Part shown: positions 1 to 8,582 of the stretch, piece by piece
Layout of the letters: each line of letters opens with the position of its first letter
Numbering within the stretch: the first letter of the stretch is position 1
The notes under the pieces: model-generated
What the model was told of the DNA's origin: nothing
Database searches by the model: none
Seen by the model: only the letters and a program-made list of their open reading frames with translations
Assembly: GCF_030403775.1 (NCBI RefSeq)
Contig: NZ_JAQMWQ010000036.1
Span: forward strand, 1-45,034
Origin: Paenibacillus sp. BSR1-1
GTDB taxonomy: Bacteria; Bacillota; Bacilli; Bacillales; Cytobacillaceae
Length of the DNA stretch: 45,034 nucleotides
Reading direction: 5' to 3'
Made by a program: the position numbers and the translations under genes

Positions 1-41
1 TCCTCTTTTCATTGTTTATCGTCGCTGAAAACAGTGTTGCC

Positions 42-70
42 AAGAGTGAATAAAATGACTCTTTGTTTTT
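42..70 (+). terminator. weak hairpin terminator of a gene left of the window
   Basis: A 6-bp stem (AAGAGT 42-47, ACTCTT 58-63) is followed by TGTTTTT. It could end a plus-strand gene outside the window. No coding region is seen in positions 1-157. Confidence 0.35.
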
Positions 71-157
71 ACACAATTATATGGACTTTATCATTATTTT
101 TACGGTTTGAAATATAAAAGGCCGCAGATTGGCAGATAAGCTAGTTATGGCTGAATC

Positions 158-199
158 AGAACAAAAGCACCTGTTTATATAAACAGATGCTTTTGTTCT
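158..199 (-). terminator. terminator of the PTS/GH1 operon
   Basis: Two 21-nt arms form an almost perfect inverted repeat with one mismatch. It lies just past the stop of the last minus-strand operon gene. The distal arm on the minus strand is T-rich (GCTTTTGTTCT), as expected for a Rho-independent terminator. Confidence 0.7.
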
Positions 200-204
200 A
201 TTTG

Positions 205-1644
205 TTAACCTAAATCTTCTCCATTTGTCACGATTACTTTTTGATACCAGTAAAAACTGTCTTTTTTCTTTCGTTCAAGCGTTCCATTTCCATAATCATC
301 CTTATCTACATAGATGAAGCCATACCGTTTAGACATTTCAGATGATGAACAACTGACAATATCAATTGGTCCCCATAGGTAATACCCAAGCACTTCTACA
401 CCATCCTTTATTGCCTCTTTTACTTGTTCAATATGTCGTTTAAGGTAATCAATTCGATAGTGATCATGGATTTCTCCATTATCATCGATCTTGTCATATG
501 CACCAATACCATTTTCAGTAATCATAATCGGTTTTTGGTAACGATCATAATATACGTTTAATGCTGTTCTTAAGCCTAACGGGTCAATGGACCAACCCCA
601 ATCACTTGCTTCCAGCTCTGGGTTTAATTTAGAAAATACTGGTTCCTTTACACTTTCTGCATCTGCAATTCGTGTGTAGTAATAAGAAAAGCTAAAGAAA
701 TCTGCTGTATTTTTGAAATCCTCTTCATCATTTTCACCAAACTGAATAGTAATATTATTTTCTTCAAAGAAGCGATAGGCATAGTTTGGATATTTACCAC
801 GCATTAGAATATCTGAGAAGTAGTATTCCATTTGGTTACGTTTTACAGTTGCAAGAACATCTTCCGGATTACATGTTGCAGGATGAGCAATTGCATCAAA
901 AAGCATCATACCGATTTGCATCGCCGGATTAATTTCTTTTGCTATTTTTGTTGCTCTCGCACAAGCAACCAGCTCATTGTGAGCACCTTGGTATTTAGCT
1001 TCCAACAAGTTTTCCACTCGATCTGCAGGGATACCAAGGTGATTAAAAGATTCAAATGAAATTAAGTTAATTTGGTTTACAAGAATCCAGTATTTCACTT
1101 TGTCTTTATAACGTTTGAATAGGACTTCACAGTAGCGGACAAAGAAATCAATTGTTTTTCGGTTATACCATCCATTGTACTTGGTTGCCAGATGTAACGG
1201 CATTTCATAATGAGAAACGGTAATTAGTGGTTCCATACCATTCTTAATAATTTCATCTATTAGATTGTCATAGAATTTTAACCCTTCTTCATTCGGCTCT
1301 GATTCATCGCCGTTTGGAAAAATCCGGGCCCAGTTAATAGAGGTACGGAACGAGTTCATCCCTGTTTCTGCAAGCATTTTCAAATCTTCTGGATATCTAT
1401 GATAGAAATCGATCGCTGTGCGTTTTGGATATTGCCCCACTTTATCTTCTAACGCTAACCTAATATCTTCCGATGTCAACTCATGATTACTTCTTTTCTT
1501 AATATCAACTTTATCATTAAACAGATTGATGTCAGCTGCACATAATCCTTTTCCACCTTCTAAGTAAGCACCCTCTGCCTGGTTTGCAGCAATAGCTCCA
1601 CCCCAGAGAAAGTTTTCAGGAAATTTGTTTGGATTTTTTTTCAT
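205..1644 (-). CDS. GH1 family 6-phospho-beta-glycosidase-like protein with Gln at the acid/base position
   Basis: This 479-residue protein is a full-length glycoside hydrolase family 1 enzyme. Family members cleave phosphorylated beta-glycosides delivered by a PTS. The N-terminal FLWGGAIAANQAEGA motif, the nucleophile motif ITENG (Glu377) and the phosphate-binding motif SSSEMSKRYGF (about 433-443) are present. The acid/base motif, normally NE, reads VNQIN with Gln191 (codon CAA, 1072-1074). Plant myrosinases have the same Glu-to-Gln change and act on thioglucosides, so an S-glycoside or a substrate with a good leaving group is possible; that is inference. The start has a good site (GAGGAGG). 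It is the last gene of the operon, behind an EIIA remnant and an HPr gene. The paralog at 2107-3558 shares the substitution. Confidence 0.9.
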   Translation of the reverse strand: MKKNPNKFPENFLWGGAIAANQAEGAYLEGGKGLCAADINLFNDKVDIKKRSNHELTSEDIRLALEDKVGQYPKRTAIDFYHRYPEDLKMLAETGMNSFRTSINWARIFPNGDESEPNEEGLKFYDNLIDEIIKNGMEPLITVSHYEMPLHLATKYNGWYNRKTIDFFVRYCEVLFKRYKDKVKYWILVNQINLISFESFNHLGIPADRVENLLEAKYQGAHNELVACARATKIAKEINPAMQIGMMLFDAIAHPATCNPEDVLATVKRNQMEYYFSDILMRGKYPNYAYRFFEENNITIQFGENDEEDFKNTADFFSFSYYYTRIADAESVKEPVFSKLNPELEASDWGWSIDPLGLRTALNVYYDRYQKPIMITENGIGAYDKIDDNGEIHDHYRIDYLKRHIEQVKEAIKDGVEVLGYYLWGPIDIVSCSSSEMSKRYGFIYVDKDDYGNGTLERKKKDSFYWYQKVIVTNGEDLG

Positions 1645-1680
1645 GTTGATTCCTCCTCTAAATATTAGTTAAGTAAGGAT

Positions 1681-1752
1681 TCATTTCATTACCTCATACT
1701 CACTCTTTACCTTCATTAATGTAACTTGAGCATGAGCAAATAGAAGAGAGAA
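1681..1752 (-). pseudogene. remnant of a PTS lactose/cellobiose EIIA gene (C-terminal end)
   Basis: Between the HPr gene and the last GH1 gene, the minus strand reads LFAHAQVTLMKVKSEYEVM then a stop. This matches the C-terminal part of the intact EIIA at 4823-5146 (LFGHAQDTLMTVKSEMNVM). Only about 24 codons remain and no start or phosphorylation-site region is visible. The simplest reading is a second PTS-GH1 module that merged with this operon or arose by duplication, then lost its EIIA. Confidence 0.65.
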
Positions 1753-1777
1753 AATAGATTCCTCTCCTCAGAAACAT

Positions 1778-2071
1778 CTATAAAGATAACTGAATAGTAT
1801 TTGTTAAATCAGCAAGACCTTCTCTAGTTAAGGTCTGTTGAAGTTGATCCAATGCTTCTACTTCATCCAGACCATCTGCCACAATATCAAATTCTTCACC
1901 GTAAGTAATACCCAATGAAAGGACACCCATGATGGACTTAAGATTGACTGATTTTCCATTATATTTAAGTTTTACTTCACTATCAAATTTGCTTGCAGTC
2001 TGTACTAAAATGGTTGATGGACGTGCATGAATTCCCGTTGCATCTTTAACTTTAAAGGTCTTTTCTATCAT
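1778..2071 (-). CDS. HPr family phosphocarrier protein encoded in the PTS operon
   Basis: The protein is HPr-sized (97 residues from the chosen start). It has the His-phosphorylation motif GIHARPST near residue 15 and the regulatory serine motif LKSIMGVLSLGI near residue 46. Both are intact, so it could take phosphate from Enzyme I and also be an HPr-kinase target; Crh, by contrast, lacks the histidine. I chose the internal Met (MIEKTF) because HPr proteins start there; an upstream ATG at 2089 would add six residues. A dedicated HPr inside a sugar operon is unusual because the general one is normally encoded with ptsI. It may supply EIIA of this operon or its PRD regulator. Confidence 0.9.
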   Translation of the reverse strand: MIEKTFKVKDATGIHARPSTILVQTASKFDSEVKLKYNGKSVNLKSIMGVLSLGITYGEEFDIVADGLDEVEALDQLQQTLTREGLADLTNTIQLSL

Positions 2072-2106
2072 AACCCCGTCGCGCTCCATTTCTTTAACTA
2101 TGGTTA

Positions 2107-3558
2107 TTAAACTTCTAAACCATTAGTTGCAATAACTTGCTTATACCAATAAAAACTATCTTTTTTAATTCTATCGCCTGATCCTTTACCTTCGTCGTCT
2201 AAATCTACATATATAAAACCATAACGTTTTGACATTTGTTGTGAAGAACAGCTTACAATATCAATTGGACCCCAAGCACAATAGGCAATGACATCAGCGC
2301 CATCTTGGATTGCGCGCCCCACTTGTTCGATATGATCACTTAAATAGGAAATGCGGTAATCATCATGAACCTGGCCGTCTTCTAGTTCGTCATACATGCC
2401 AAACCCATTTTCAGCGATAATAATTGGTTTTTGATAACGGTCCCAATTTTGGGAAAGTGTATTATATAAACCTTGTGGATCCACACACCAGCCCCATGGG
2501 TTAGCGTCTAAATATGGATTTACCGTAATCGAATCCGCTTTATTTACATTCTTTGTTGAATCAACCATTTGTGAGAAATAATAGGAGATTGCTAGGTAAT
2601 CCATAGTATTTTCACTTAACAGCTTCTTTTCTTCCTCTGTAATTTCAAGATTAATATTGTTTTCCTTGAAGTAATTTAAAGCATATCTCGGATACTCGCC
2701 TCGAAATTGAACATCTGTAAAGAAGTATTGCATACGATTATGCTGCATGGCCAAGACAACGTCATCTGGCTTACATGAATATGGATATACAGTCATATCA
2801 GCAACCATTGTCCCGATTTCCAAGTCATAGTTTAATGTTTTCGCGTACATTTGAATTTTAGCGCAGGCAACCAGTTGATTGTGAACGGCTTGGTATTCTG
2901 CTTCTTCAATATTTTCATATTGATCTTTACAAAAAGCCAGGGACAAGAATGGTTCAATCTGAATCATATTAATTTGGTTAATGACAATCCAATACTTTAC
3001 GCGATCACCGAATCGATCCAATAACACCCTGCCATAACGATCAAATATATCAATTACTGCTTTATTTTTCCAACCGCCATACTGCAATGTGATGTTGATA
3101 GGTGTTTCATAATGCAGCATGGTGATGATTGGTTCGATTCCGAGTGACTTCATCTTATTAATCAGCTTGTCATAGTGCTTTAAAGCTGCTTCATTCGGTT
3201 CCATTTCATCCCCGTTAGGGAATACTCTTGACCAATCAATGGAAGTTCTGAAGGTTTTAAAGCCCATTTCTGCCAGTAATTCTAAATCGCTTTCAAAAGT
3301 ATGGTAGAAGTCAATCCCATGGCGTTTAGGATAGTAATGGGTTGTATCAACAAGATTCTTTTTGACTTCTTCCAACGTCATACCTTGCATTTCCAGTCTT
3401 TGAATTTCTTCATTTGACAATCCTTTTAGATAGGGCTGTACATCAGATGAATTTGGCAGTTTACCATCTTCACTAAACGCCCCATCAGCTTGGCTTGCCG
3501 CAATGGCACCGCCCCACAAGAAATCTTTTGGAAAACTTAAATATTTATTTTGCCTCAT
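2107..3558 (-). CDS. GH1 family 6-phospho-beta-glycosidase-like protein, paralog, also Gln at the acid/base position
   Basis: This 483-residue GH1 enzyme resembles the 205-1644 gene throughout. Visible motifs are FLWGGAIAASQADGA, the nucleophile motif IAENG (Glu383) and the phospho-sugar motif SSQQMSKRYGF. The acid/base motif again reads INQIN with Gln195 (codon at 2974-2976). Shared loss of the Glu in two diverged copies argues against a sequencing error or random decay. It starts 4 bp after the EIIC stop, so the two are probably translationally linked. It is expected to act in the cytoplasm on the phosphorylated product of the adjacent PTS. The real substrate cannot be read from sequence; a thioglycoside is one option. 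Confidence 0.9.
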   Translation of the reverse strand: MRQNKYLSFPKDFLWGGAIAASQADGAFSEDGKLPNSSDVQPYLKGLSNEEIQRLEMQGMTLEEVKKNLVDTTHYYPKRHGIDFYHTFESDLELLAEMGFKTFRTSIDWSRVFPNGDEMEPNEAALKHYDKLINKMKSLGIEPIITMLHYETPINITLQYGGWKNKAVIDIFDRYGRVLLDRFGDRVKYWIVINQINMIQIEPFLSLAFCKDQYENIEEAEYQAVHNQLVACAKIQMYAKTLNYDLEIGTMVADMTVYPYSCKPDDVVLAMQHNRMQYFFTDVQFRGEYPRYALNYFKENNINLEITEEEKKLLSENTMDYLAISYYFSQMVDSTKNVNKADSITVNPYLDANPWGWCVDPQGLYNTLSQNWDRYQKPIIIAENGFGMYDELEDGQVHDDYRISYLSDHIEQVGRAIQDGADVIAYCAWGPIDIVSCSSQQMSKRYGFIYVDLDDEGKGSGDRIKKDSFYWYKQVIATNGLEV

Positions 3559-3562
3559 ATTA

Positions 3563-4819
3563 TCATTCTCCTTCTTCCGCTAATTCGGCGTCTTGTTTAA
3601 CGGCTTGTTTATCGTAAACCTTGAAAAATGGATAATATATAATCCACGTAATCGCAAACAATATTACGAAGAAAATTACTCCACGAATTGATTCAGTGAC
3701 AATCCAGCTTTGGAACAGCACAGGCAAGTACCAAAGTTGGAATGGACTATGAGGGATGGGCACGAAACCGATTTTCATGACAATCCAGGTTAAAATAGGC
3801 CCTACTAAACCGTTAATCCACATTGGTACCATCAAAATCGGGTTAAACGCAATTGGCGCACCAAACACGACTGGTTCGTTTATATTAAAAATGGCAGGAA
3901 TAAAAGATGCCTTTCCTATCATTCTTAATCTTTGTGATTTTGCCATAAAAGCCAACATGATGACGAGTGCTAATGTTGCACCACCTCCGCCGATAAGAAA
4001 TAGATTCGCTGCCTCGGCAGTAAAGATATTGGTTACGGCTTTGCCTGCCTCGAAGTTTGCCTGGTTTTCGGCAATAGCAGGTAAAGAAATAGCGCTCATA
4101 ACTGGGTACAAAACCCAACTTGAAATACCAAAAGTATATAAGAAAGCGAAACCAAGGAAGTTAATCAAAACAAATCCCCAGAAACCTTGTCCAAGATGAA
4201 TTAACGGTGAAAAGATGGAATTGACTACATTATATAGGTTGATATGCAATTCAAATGTAAAAATCCAGCCAACTAATAGTATTAACGTAATGGGAATTAA
4301 CGTGTTAAACCAAACAGCAACAAAGTCCGGAATGGCAGAATCCTCGCCAATGAGTTTCCATTTAGAGAAAAGGTTCATAACAAAGCCAACAAACAATCCA
4401 GCAACCAAAGCGGAAATCATGCCAGCTGTACCGAAAGAATTGAGATCAAACCTTATTTGCCCTTCTGCCGTTATTGTTGGGAATACCAATATTAAGAAAA
4501 ACGCCAACCCGGCAAGACCTGCCTGTTTGGAAACTTCCTTATGGCCTTTATTGTTCATGACTGCTTCTGGAATCAAATATGCTAAAAATAATGAAAATAG
4601 TCCGAATGAGAAGGTACTGAGTAATGAAAGGTCAGGAAAGCCCTTCCAATAATCTTTAACAATAGACAATATGGTAGCAAAGGAACCGATGAAAACCATC
4701 GGCATTGCAGCTAAGATTGCGCTTTGGACTGATGCAACCCAAGGGTTTTTCGCCATCTTATTTACCTTCGGAGCAAAACTATCTGTCATCCACGACATCA
4801 ATTTATCCATGTTATTCAC
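3563..4819 (-). CDS. PTS lactose/cellobiose-family EIIC permease
   Basis: This 418-residue polytopic membrane protein is the transport subunit of a lactose/cellobiose/diacetylchitobiose-type PTS. The signature NINEPVVFGAPIAFNP in the C-terminal half is characteristic of the family. Length is normal or slightly short, and about ten hydrophobic segments are visible. It works with the separate EIIA and EIIB encoded immediately upstream, with 3 bp between EIIA stop and EIIC start. Substrate is unknown; the two downstream GH1 genes point to a beta-linked glucoside or thioglucoside. The site before its ATG is AAGGAG. Confidence 0.92.
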   Translation of the reverse strand: MNNMDKLMSWMTDSFAPKVNKMAKNPWVASVQSAILAAMPMVFIGSFATILSIVKDYWKGFPDLSLLSTFSFGLFSLFLAYLIPEAVMNNKGHKEVSKQAGLAGLAFFLILVFPTITAEGQIRFDLNSFGTAGMISALVAGLFVGFVMNLFSKWKLIGEDSAIPDFVAVWFNTLIPITLILLVGWIFTFELHINLYNVVNSIFSPLIHLGQGFWGFVLINFLGFAFLYTFGISSWVLYPVMSAISLPAIAENQANFEAGKAVTNIFTAEAANLFLIGGGGATLALVIMLAFMAKSQRLRMIGKASFIPAIFNINEPVVFGAPIAFNPILMVPMWINGLVGPILTWIVMKIGFVPIPHSPFQLWYLPVLFQSWIVTESIRGVIFFVILFAITWIIYYPFFKVYDKQAVKQDAELAEEGE

Positions 4820-4822
4820 TCC

Positions 4823-5146
4823 TTATAGTTTTTTGTATAATTTTATAATCTCCCGCATCACATTCATTTCCGACTTAACAGTCATTAATGTATCTTGAGC
4901 ATGACCGAATAACGGTGAATACGGAAAATCATACCCTTCAGCTTCTTTTTGCAATGTTTCTGTTTGAGCTTTGTGTGCTGTGACAATTTCCTCATTTGCT
5001 TGATTCATTAATTTATCAGCTTGATCGAAATCTCTATTGGAAGCTTTGTCCACAGCTTGATAAACAAAATCACGTGCATTGCCGGCATGCAGGATGACGT
5101 TCATAGAAATTAATGCGAGTTCTTCTTTACTTACTTGATTTTCCAT
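4823..5146 (-). CDS. PTS lactose/cellobiose-family EIIA
   Basis: This 107-residue helical EIIA passes phosphate from HPr to EIIB. The family pattern is visible: ISMNVILHAGNARD near the N-terminus, the histidine motif VTAHKAQT in the middle and PLFGHAQDTLMTV near the C-terminus. Its ATG overlaps the EIIB stop codon, indicating translational coupling. A decayed copy of the C-terminal region is found at 1681-1752. Confidence 0.93.
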   Translation of the reverse strand: MENQVSKEELALISMNVILHAGNARDFVYQAVDKASNRDFDQADKLMNQANEEIVTAHKAQTETLQKEAEGYDFPYSPLFGHAQDTLMTVKSEMNVMREIIKLYKKL

Positions 5147-5466
5147 TATTGTTCACCGCCTTCTAAAAATTCCATAGCAATCTTAACTAAACCTTGGCCG
5201 TCCAATGCCCCATACACTCTTTGTGGAATGATACCGTATTTAACACCGGCTCCTTCACATGCCTCTTTAACATCGTCGATCATGTATTTCAAATGTGGTG
5301 CAACTAATAATAAATCAACGCTATTTAAATGTTCGCCAATTTCCGACTCACTTTTGGCTTTAAATTCTATATCTGCACCCAATTTTTTAACTGCTTTTCT
5401 TGCTGCAGCTGCCATAAAACCAGATGATGCTCCTGCTCCACAAACTAATAAAACTTTTTTTGTCAT
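5146..5466 (-). CDS. PTS lactose/cellobiose-family EIIB
   Basis: This 106-residue protein has the EIIB phospho-cysteine loop close to its N-terminus (LLVCGAGASSGFMA, Cys9). It receives phosphate from EIIA and phosphorylates the incoming sugar at EIIC. It is the first gene of the minus-strand operon, preceded by a GGAGGAG site. The gene order EIIB-EIIA-EIIC-GH1 with a divergent LicR-like regulator resembles lichenan/cellobiose operons of Bacillus. Confidence 0.93.
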   Translation of the reverse strand: MTKKVLLVCGAGASSGFMAAAARKAVKKLGADIEFKAKSESEIGEHLNSVDLLLVAPHLKYMIDDVKEACEGAGVKYGIIPQRVYGALDGQGLVKIAMEFLEGGEQ

Positions 5467-5497
5467 AATATTTTCTCCTCCTTTTGTTTACACGTTT

Positions 5498-5527
5498 AGT
5501 ATGTCACGGTAAAGAAAGCGATACCAA
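5498..5527 (-). promoter_or_regulatory. probable sigma-A promoter of the PTS operon
   Basis: On the minus strand, TTGGTA (5522-5527) and CATACT (5498-5503) are separated by 18 bp, 32 bp ahead of the EIIB start codon. The nearest 16-bp palindrome lies just upstream of the -35 box, a typical activator position. The assignment is by eye. Confidence 0.45.
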
Positions 5528-5536
5528 CAGGAAAAT

Positions 5537-5552
5537 TTCCTACCCCTAGGAA
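5537..5552. promoter_or_regulatory. operator copy 1 (TTCCTACCCCTAGGAA)
   Basis: A 16-bp site with inverted arms TTCCTA and TAGGAA around CCCC. An identical site lies 81 bp away at 5618-5633, and both are in the divergent intergenic region between the PTS operon and its regulator. This copy is adjacent to the operon's presumed -35 box. Confidence 0.75.
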
Positions 5553-5617
5553 AAATGAATTCGCTTTCATTTTAAACAAGGACTTTTTACAGGGATTCTA
5601 ACGATAAACAAAAAAAC

Positions 5618-5633
5618 TTCCTACCCCTAGGAA
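5618..5633. promoter_or_regulatory. operator copy 2 (TTCCTACCCCTAGGAA)
   Basis: An exact duplicate of the 5537-5552 site. It lies upstream of the regulator gene, so the regulator could control both itself and the operon, possibly by binding both sites together. Confidence 0.75.
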
Positions 5634-5707
5634 ATTTTTAAATACTGGATTATTTTTAGCCTGGATTATACTAATAATATAAATGGAAAAAAGTGAGGTG
5701 AATGAAT

Positions 5708-7618
5708 ATGGAAAACTCAAAATTAAAAGCTTTTCTTAGTTATCTGGAAACCCAAAATGATTGGATTACAGCGAGTGCTTTAGCCAATCATTTTAAGGTT
5801 TCAACCCGAACCATCCGTAATTATGTGAGCACAATCAACAAAGATAAACCAATTATTTCCGCTGCCCAAAATGGATATAAATTAATACCGAGGGAAAGCA
5901 ATGAACATGCACCGTCTTCTCAACCTCAAGATTCACCTTCTAGACGGATTAATATGATATTAAAAGAGTTAATCATAAATACAGAAGGATTAGATGTTTT
6001 TGATTTAAGTGAAAAAAATTTTGTTAGTACATCCACAGTAGAGAATGATATTGTTATTGCCAACGGTCTAATTGTTCCTTTCCATTTAAAAGTGAAACGG
6101 AAAAATGACATGATAATCTTGGTAGGGGAAGAAACAGAAAAGCGGAAATTAATGAGTCATATTCTTACACAAGAGGCCTCACCGCAATTTTTAAGTACGG
6201 TTAAAGTGCAGGAGCTATTTAAAAATTACAATATAACCCAATTTAAGAAAAATGTCATTAATATTTTAGAAAAATATAACCTACTTATAAATGAATATAC
6301 AATCAACAGTATCATTTTGCATTTAGTTATTACGATGGATCGAATTAAAAATAATAAATCCATTGAGCAAACGTTAGAAATAAAAAGGTTAAAAAGTAAT
6401 TTAGAAATGAATGCTGCAAAAGATATTGCCGATATGATTCAAAATGAATATGGAATTACATTTAATGAAGCCGAAAGATATTATTTATTACTTTTGCTTT
6501 CAAGTAAAACAACTCTTTTAAATTATCAATCCTTAACAACCGATTCTTTAACAAGCTTTGTGGATAAACACTATATTGAACTTGTACGGAATCTCTTGGA
6601 TAAAGTACATGAATCTTATTTTATTGACCTAACGGATGATGAATTTATTGTTAAGTTCACACTTCATATTCGAAATTTAGTATTTAGAGCCAAAAATAAA
6701 CAATGGTCCAGAAATCCTTTAACCTATAATTTAAAGGACACATACCCATTAATATATGAAATTTCCGTTTTTATCTCAAATGAACTACAAAAATTGGAAA
6801 ATGTAGTAATTAAAGAAGATGAAATTGCTTATATTGCTTTTCATATTGGGGCATTTTTTGAACGCAAAAAAGAGTTGGAAACAAAAATTTTATGTGCTGT
6901 TGTTTGCCCGAATTACTATAATATGCAAATGAATTTGGTTAAAAAAATTGAAGCGAAATTCAGGGATGCTATCGAAATTATTCAAGTAACTTCAGAAATA
7001 GATAATTTACTTAATACTGATAAAATTGAATTCATCATTACGACACTTCCAATTAAGTCATTACAAATTCCAACTGTTTTCGTCCACCCCTATATAACGA
7101 AAGAGGATTATGAACATATTCAAAATCTTCTTTTAAAACTAAGTGAACGAAAAAATATTTTGGAAGTAAAAAATTATCTCGAAATGTTTTTCAACGAAGA
7201 ATTGTTCATGAAAAATATTTATTTAAATAATGCCGAAGAATATATAAAATACATGTCTCAAAAACTTTATGAAAAGCAATATGTTAAAAAGGATTACTGT
7301 GAATCAGTTTTAGAACGGGAAAAAATGTCGTCAACCGCCTTTAACAATAATATAGCTGTCCCTCATTCAATGAAAATGGATGCAAAGAGAACTGGAATAT
7401 GTATTATTATCAATGATAAGCCTGTAAAATGGGGGGAAGAAAAGGTTCAAATTATCACGATGATTACGATTAATAAAACAGAACGGCAACTATTCAGCCA
7501 TGTTTTTGAGAGCTTCATAAACATATTATCTGAATGGGAAAATGTAAAGGAATTGACCAAAGCAATTGACTATACGGACTTTATGGGGAAAATCAGCTGT
7601 TTAATGGATGAAATTTAA
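5708..7618 (+). CDS. LicR/ManR-type PTS-controlled transcriptional activator
   Basis: This protein of about 636 residues has the layout of PRD-containing activators: a DNA-binding HTH (about 5-60, ALANHFKVSTRTIRNYV), a second HTH-like region, two PRDs (about 165-390) with candidate phospho-histidines in ILHLVITMDR, TLHIRNL and AFHIGAFF, an EIIB-like domain containing CAVVCPNYY, and a C-terminal EIIA-like domain with IAVPHS. Such regulators respond to phosphorylation by HPr and by their cognate EIIB. The ATG at 5708 is preferred because GAGGTG lies too close to the ATG at 5702. It is divergent from the PTS operon and most likely activates it through the twin palindromes. A terminator-like hairpin follows. 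Confidence 0.9.
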   Translation: MENSKLKAFLSYLETQNDWITASALANHFKVSTRTIRNYVSTINKDKPIISAAQNGYKLIPRESNEHAPSSQPQDSPSRRINMILKELIINTEGLDVFDLSEKNFVSTSTVENDIVIANGLIVPFHLKVKRKNDMIILVGEETEKRKLMSHILTQEASPQFLSTVKVQELFKNYNITQFKKNVINILEKYNLLINEYTINSIILHLVITMDRIKNNKSIEQTLEIKRLKSNLEMNAAKDIADMIQNEYGITFNEAERYYLLLLLSSKTTLLNYQSLTTDSLTSFVDKHYIELVRNLLDKVHESYFIDLTDDEFIVKFTLHIRNLVFRAKNKQWSRNPLTYNLKDTYPLIYEISVFISNELQKLENVVIKEDEIAYIAFHIGAFFERKKELETKILCAVVCPNYYNMQMNLVKKIEAKFRDAIEIIQVTSEIDNLLNTDKIEFIITTLPIKSLQIPTVFVHPYITKEDYEHIQNLLLKLSERKNILEVKNYLEMFFNEELFMKNIYLNNAEEYIKYMSQKLYEKQYVKKDYCESVLEREKMSSTAFNNNIAVPHSMKMDAKRTGICIIINDKPVKWGEEKVQIITMITINKTERQLFSHVFESFINILSEWENVKELTKAIDYTDFMGKISCLMDEI

Positions 7619-7752
7619 GCTGCCTCTTTAACTGATGAATCATTGGACAAGTAACTGGGACGGTACTTGTGATGAAACTAACTTTACCAGAGACCAAGAG
7701 AACCGTTGACACTTACCTTGAAAAATTAAAAATAAATTGGGAAAAGACAATT

Positions 7753-7780
7753 AAAGGGCCTGAGTGGGTCCTTTTTGTTT
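7753..7780 (+). terminator. terminator downstream of the PTS regulator
   Basis: AAAGGGCC (7753-7760) pairs with GGTCCTTT (7767-7774), including one G-T pair, around a 6-nt loop and runs into a T stretch. Confidence 0.6.
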
Positions 7781-7873
7781 TGGACAGGACATATATTAAT
7801 TCTAATTGTTGTTTTTGGATTACATGCAGCTTATACGAACAGTTTGTTAGAATTTAATATATTAATCTAGGGA

Positions 7874-8533
7874 GTGCTGAAGGTATTGTTCGTTCCAACT
7901 TTAAAGAAGCTGAGTTGTATTTGTTTTTTATGTCTTTGTTTATTTTTTTTACTTGCCTGGTGGGTGAAAAAGGGACTCGGCTTTTTGTCATTCTTTGATG
8001 GAAAGATGGATGGATTTATTAGAGGATTTCATGACGAACGATTAATATCAATCGCAAAAGTTATTTCTCATTTAGGTGGTTATCGTTTTTGTTTGATGTT
8101 GACTATAATTTTGGCTCTGGTTCTGGTATTAAACCGTTATTTTTTGACGTCCTTTGTTTTATTCACAGCGTTTATAGGAACGAGGTTTCTTAGAAACCTT
8201 TTTAAGGATGTTATTGAGAGACCACGTCCTGAATTTAGCTTAATTAAAAATCATGGGAAATCGTTCCCGAGTGGACATATACTTTATGCTTCTATGTTTT
8301 ATGGTTTAGTTTTAGGTGTTATTTGGTATGTGTTAATGAAAAACGGCAATAAGGCCATGGCTTGGTTTGTATGCTTGTTGTTTGTTATTATCCTTAGTTT
8401 AGTAGGGGCTAGTCGAGTTTATTTAGGTGCCCATTACTCAAGTGATATTTTGGGTGGTATTTTTCTAGGGATTGCATGTCTAACGTTTACATTTATGGTT
8501 TTAATAAAAATTTGGAAAAAAGGATGGCAATAA
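7874..8533 (+). CDS. PAP2 family membrane phosphatase
   Basis: This 219-residue protein has the three phosphatase motifs of the type 2 phosphatidic acid phosphatase family: KDVIERPRP, PSGH and SRVYLGAHYSSD. Several hydrophobic segments suggest a membrane enzyme with the active site outside, acting on a lipid phosphate or pyrophosphate such as undecaprenyl pyrophosphate. The start is uncertain. GTG at 7874 overlaps its GGGAG; TTG at 7886 has better spacing and would shorten the protein by four residues. The gene stands alone. Confidence 0.88.
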   Translation: MLKVLFVPTLKKLSCICFLCLCLFFLLAWWVKKGLGFLSFFDGKMDGFIRGFHDERLISIAKVISHLGGYRFCLMLTIILALVLVLNRYFLTSFVLFTAFIGTRFLRNLFKDVIERPRPEFSLIKNHGKSFPSGHILYASMFYGLVLGVIWYVLMKNGNKAMAWFVCLLFVIILSLVGASRVYLGAHYSSDILGGIFLGIACLTFTFMVLIKIWKKGWQ

Positions 8534-8582
8534 TTCCGTTTTAGGAAGACCATGGGGTTTTAACTAACCCTCATCAGAAACT

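Noticed and set aside
3756..4652. Long plus-strand frames opposite the EIIC gene
   Set aside because: Shadow frames of a strongly supported membrane protein gene on the other strand, with no start signals.
7669..7857. 62-residue frame, possibly frameshifted into a hydrophobic peptide ending near 7870
   Set aside because: No convincing ribosome site, and the PTS regulator's terminator hairpin (7753-7780) lies inside it. The hydrophobic second half in another frame is not enough evidence for a gene.
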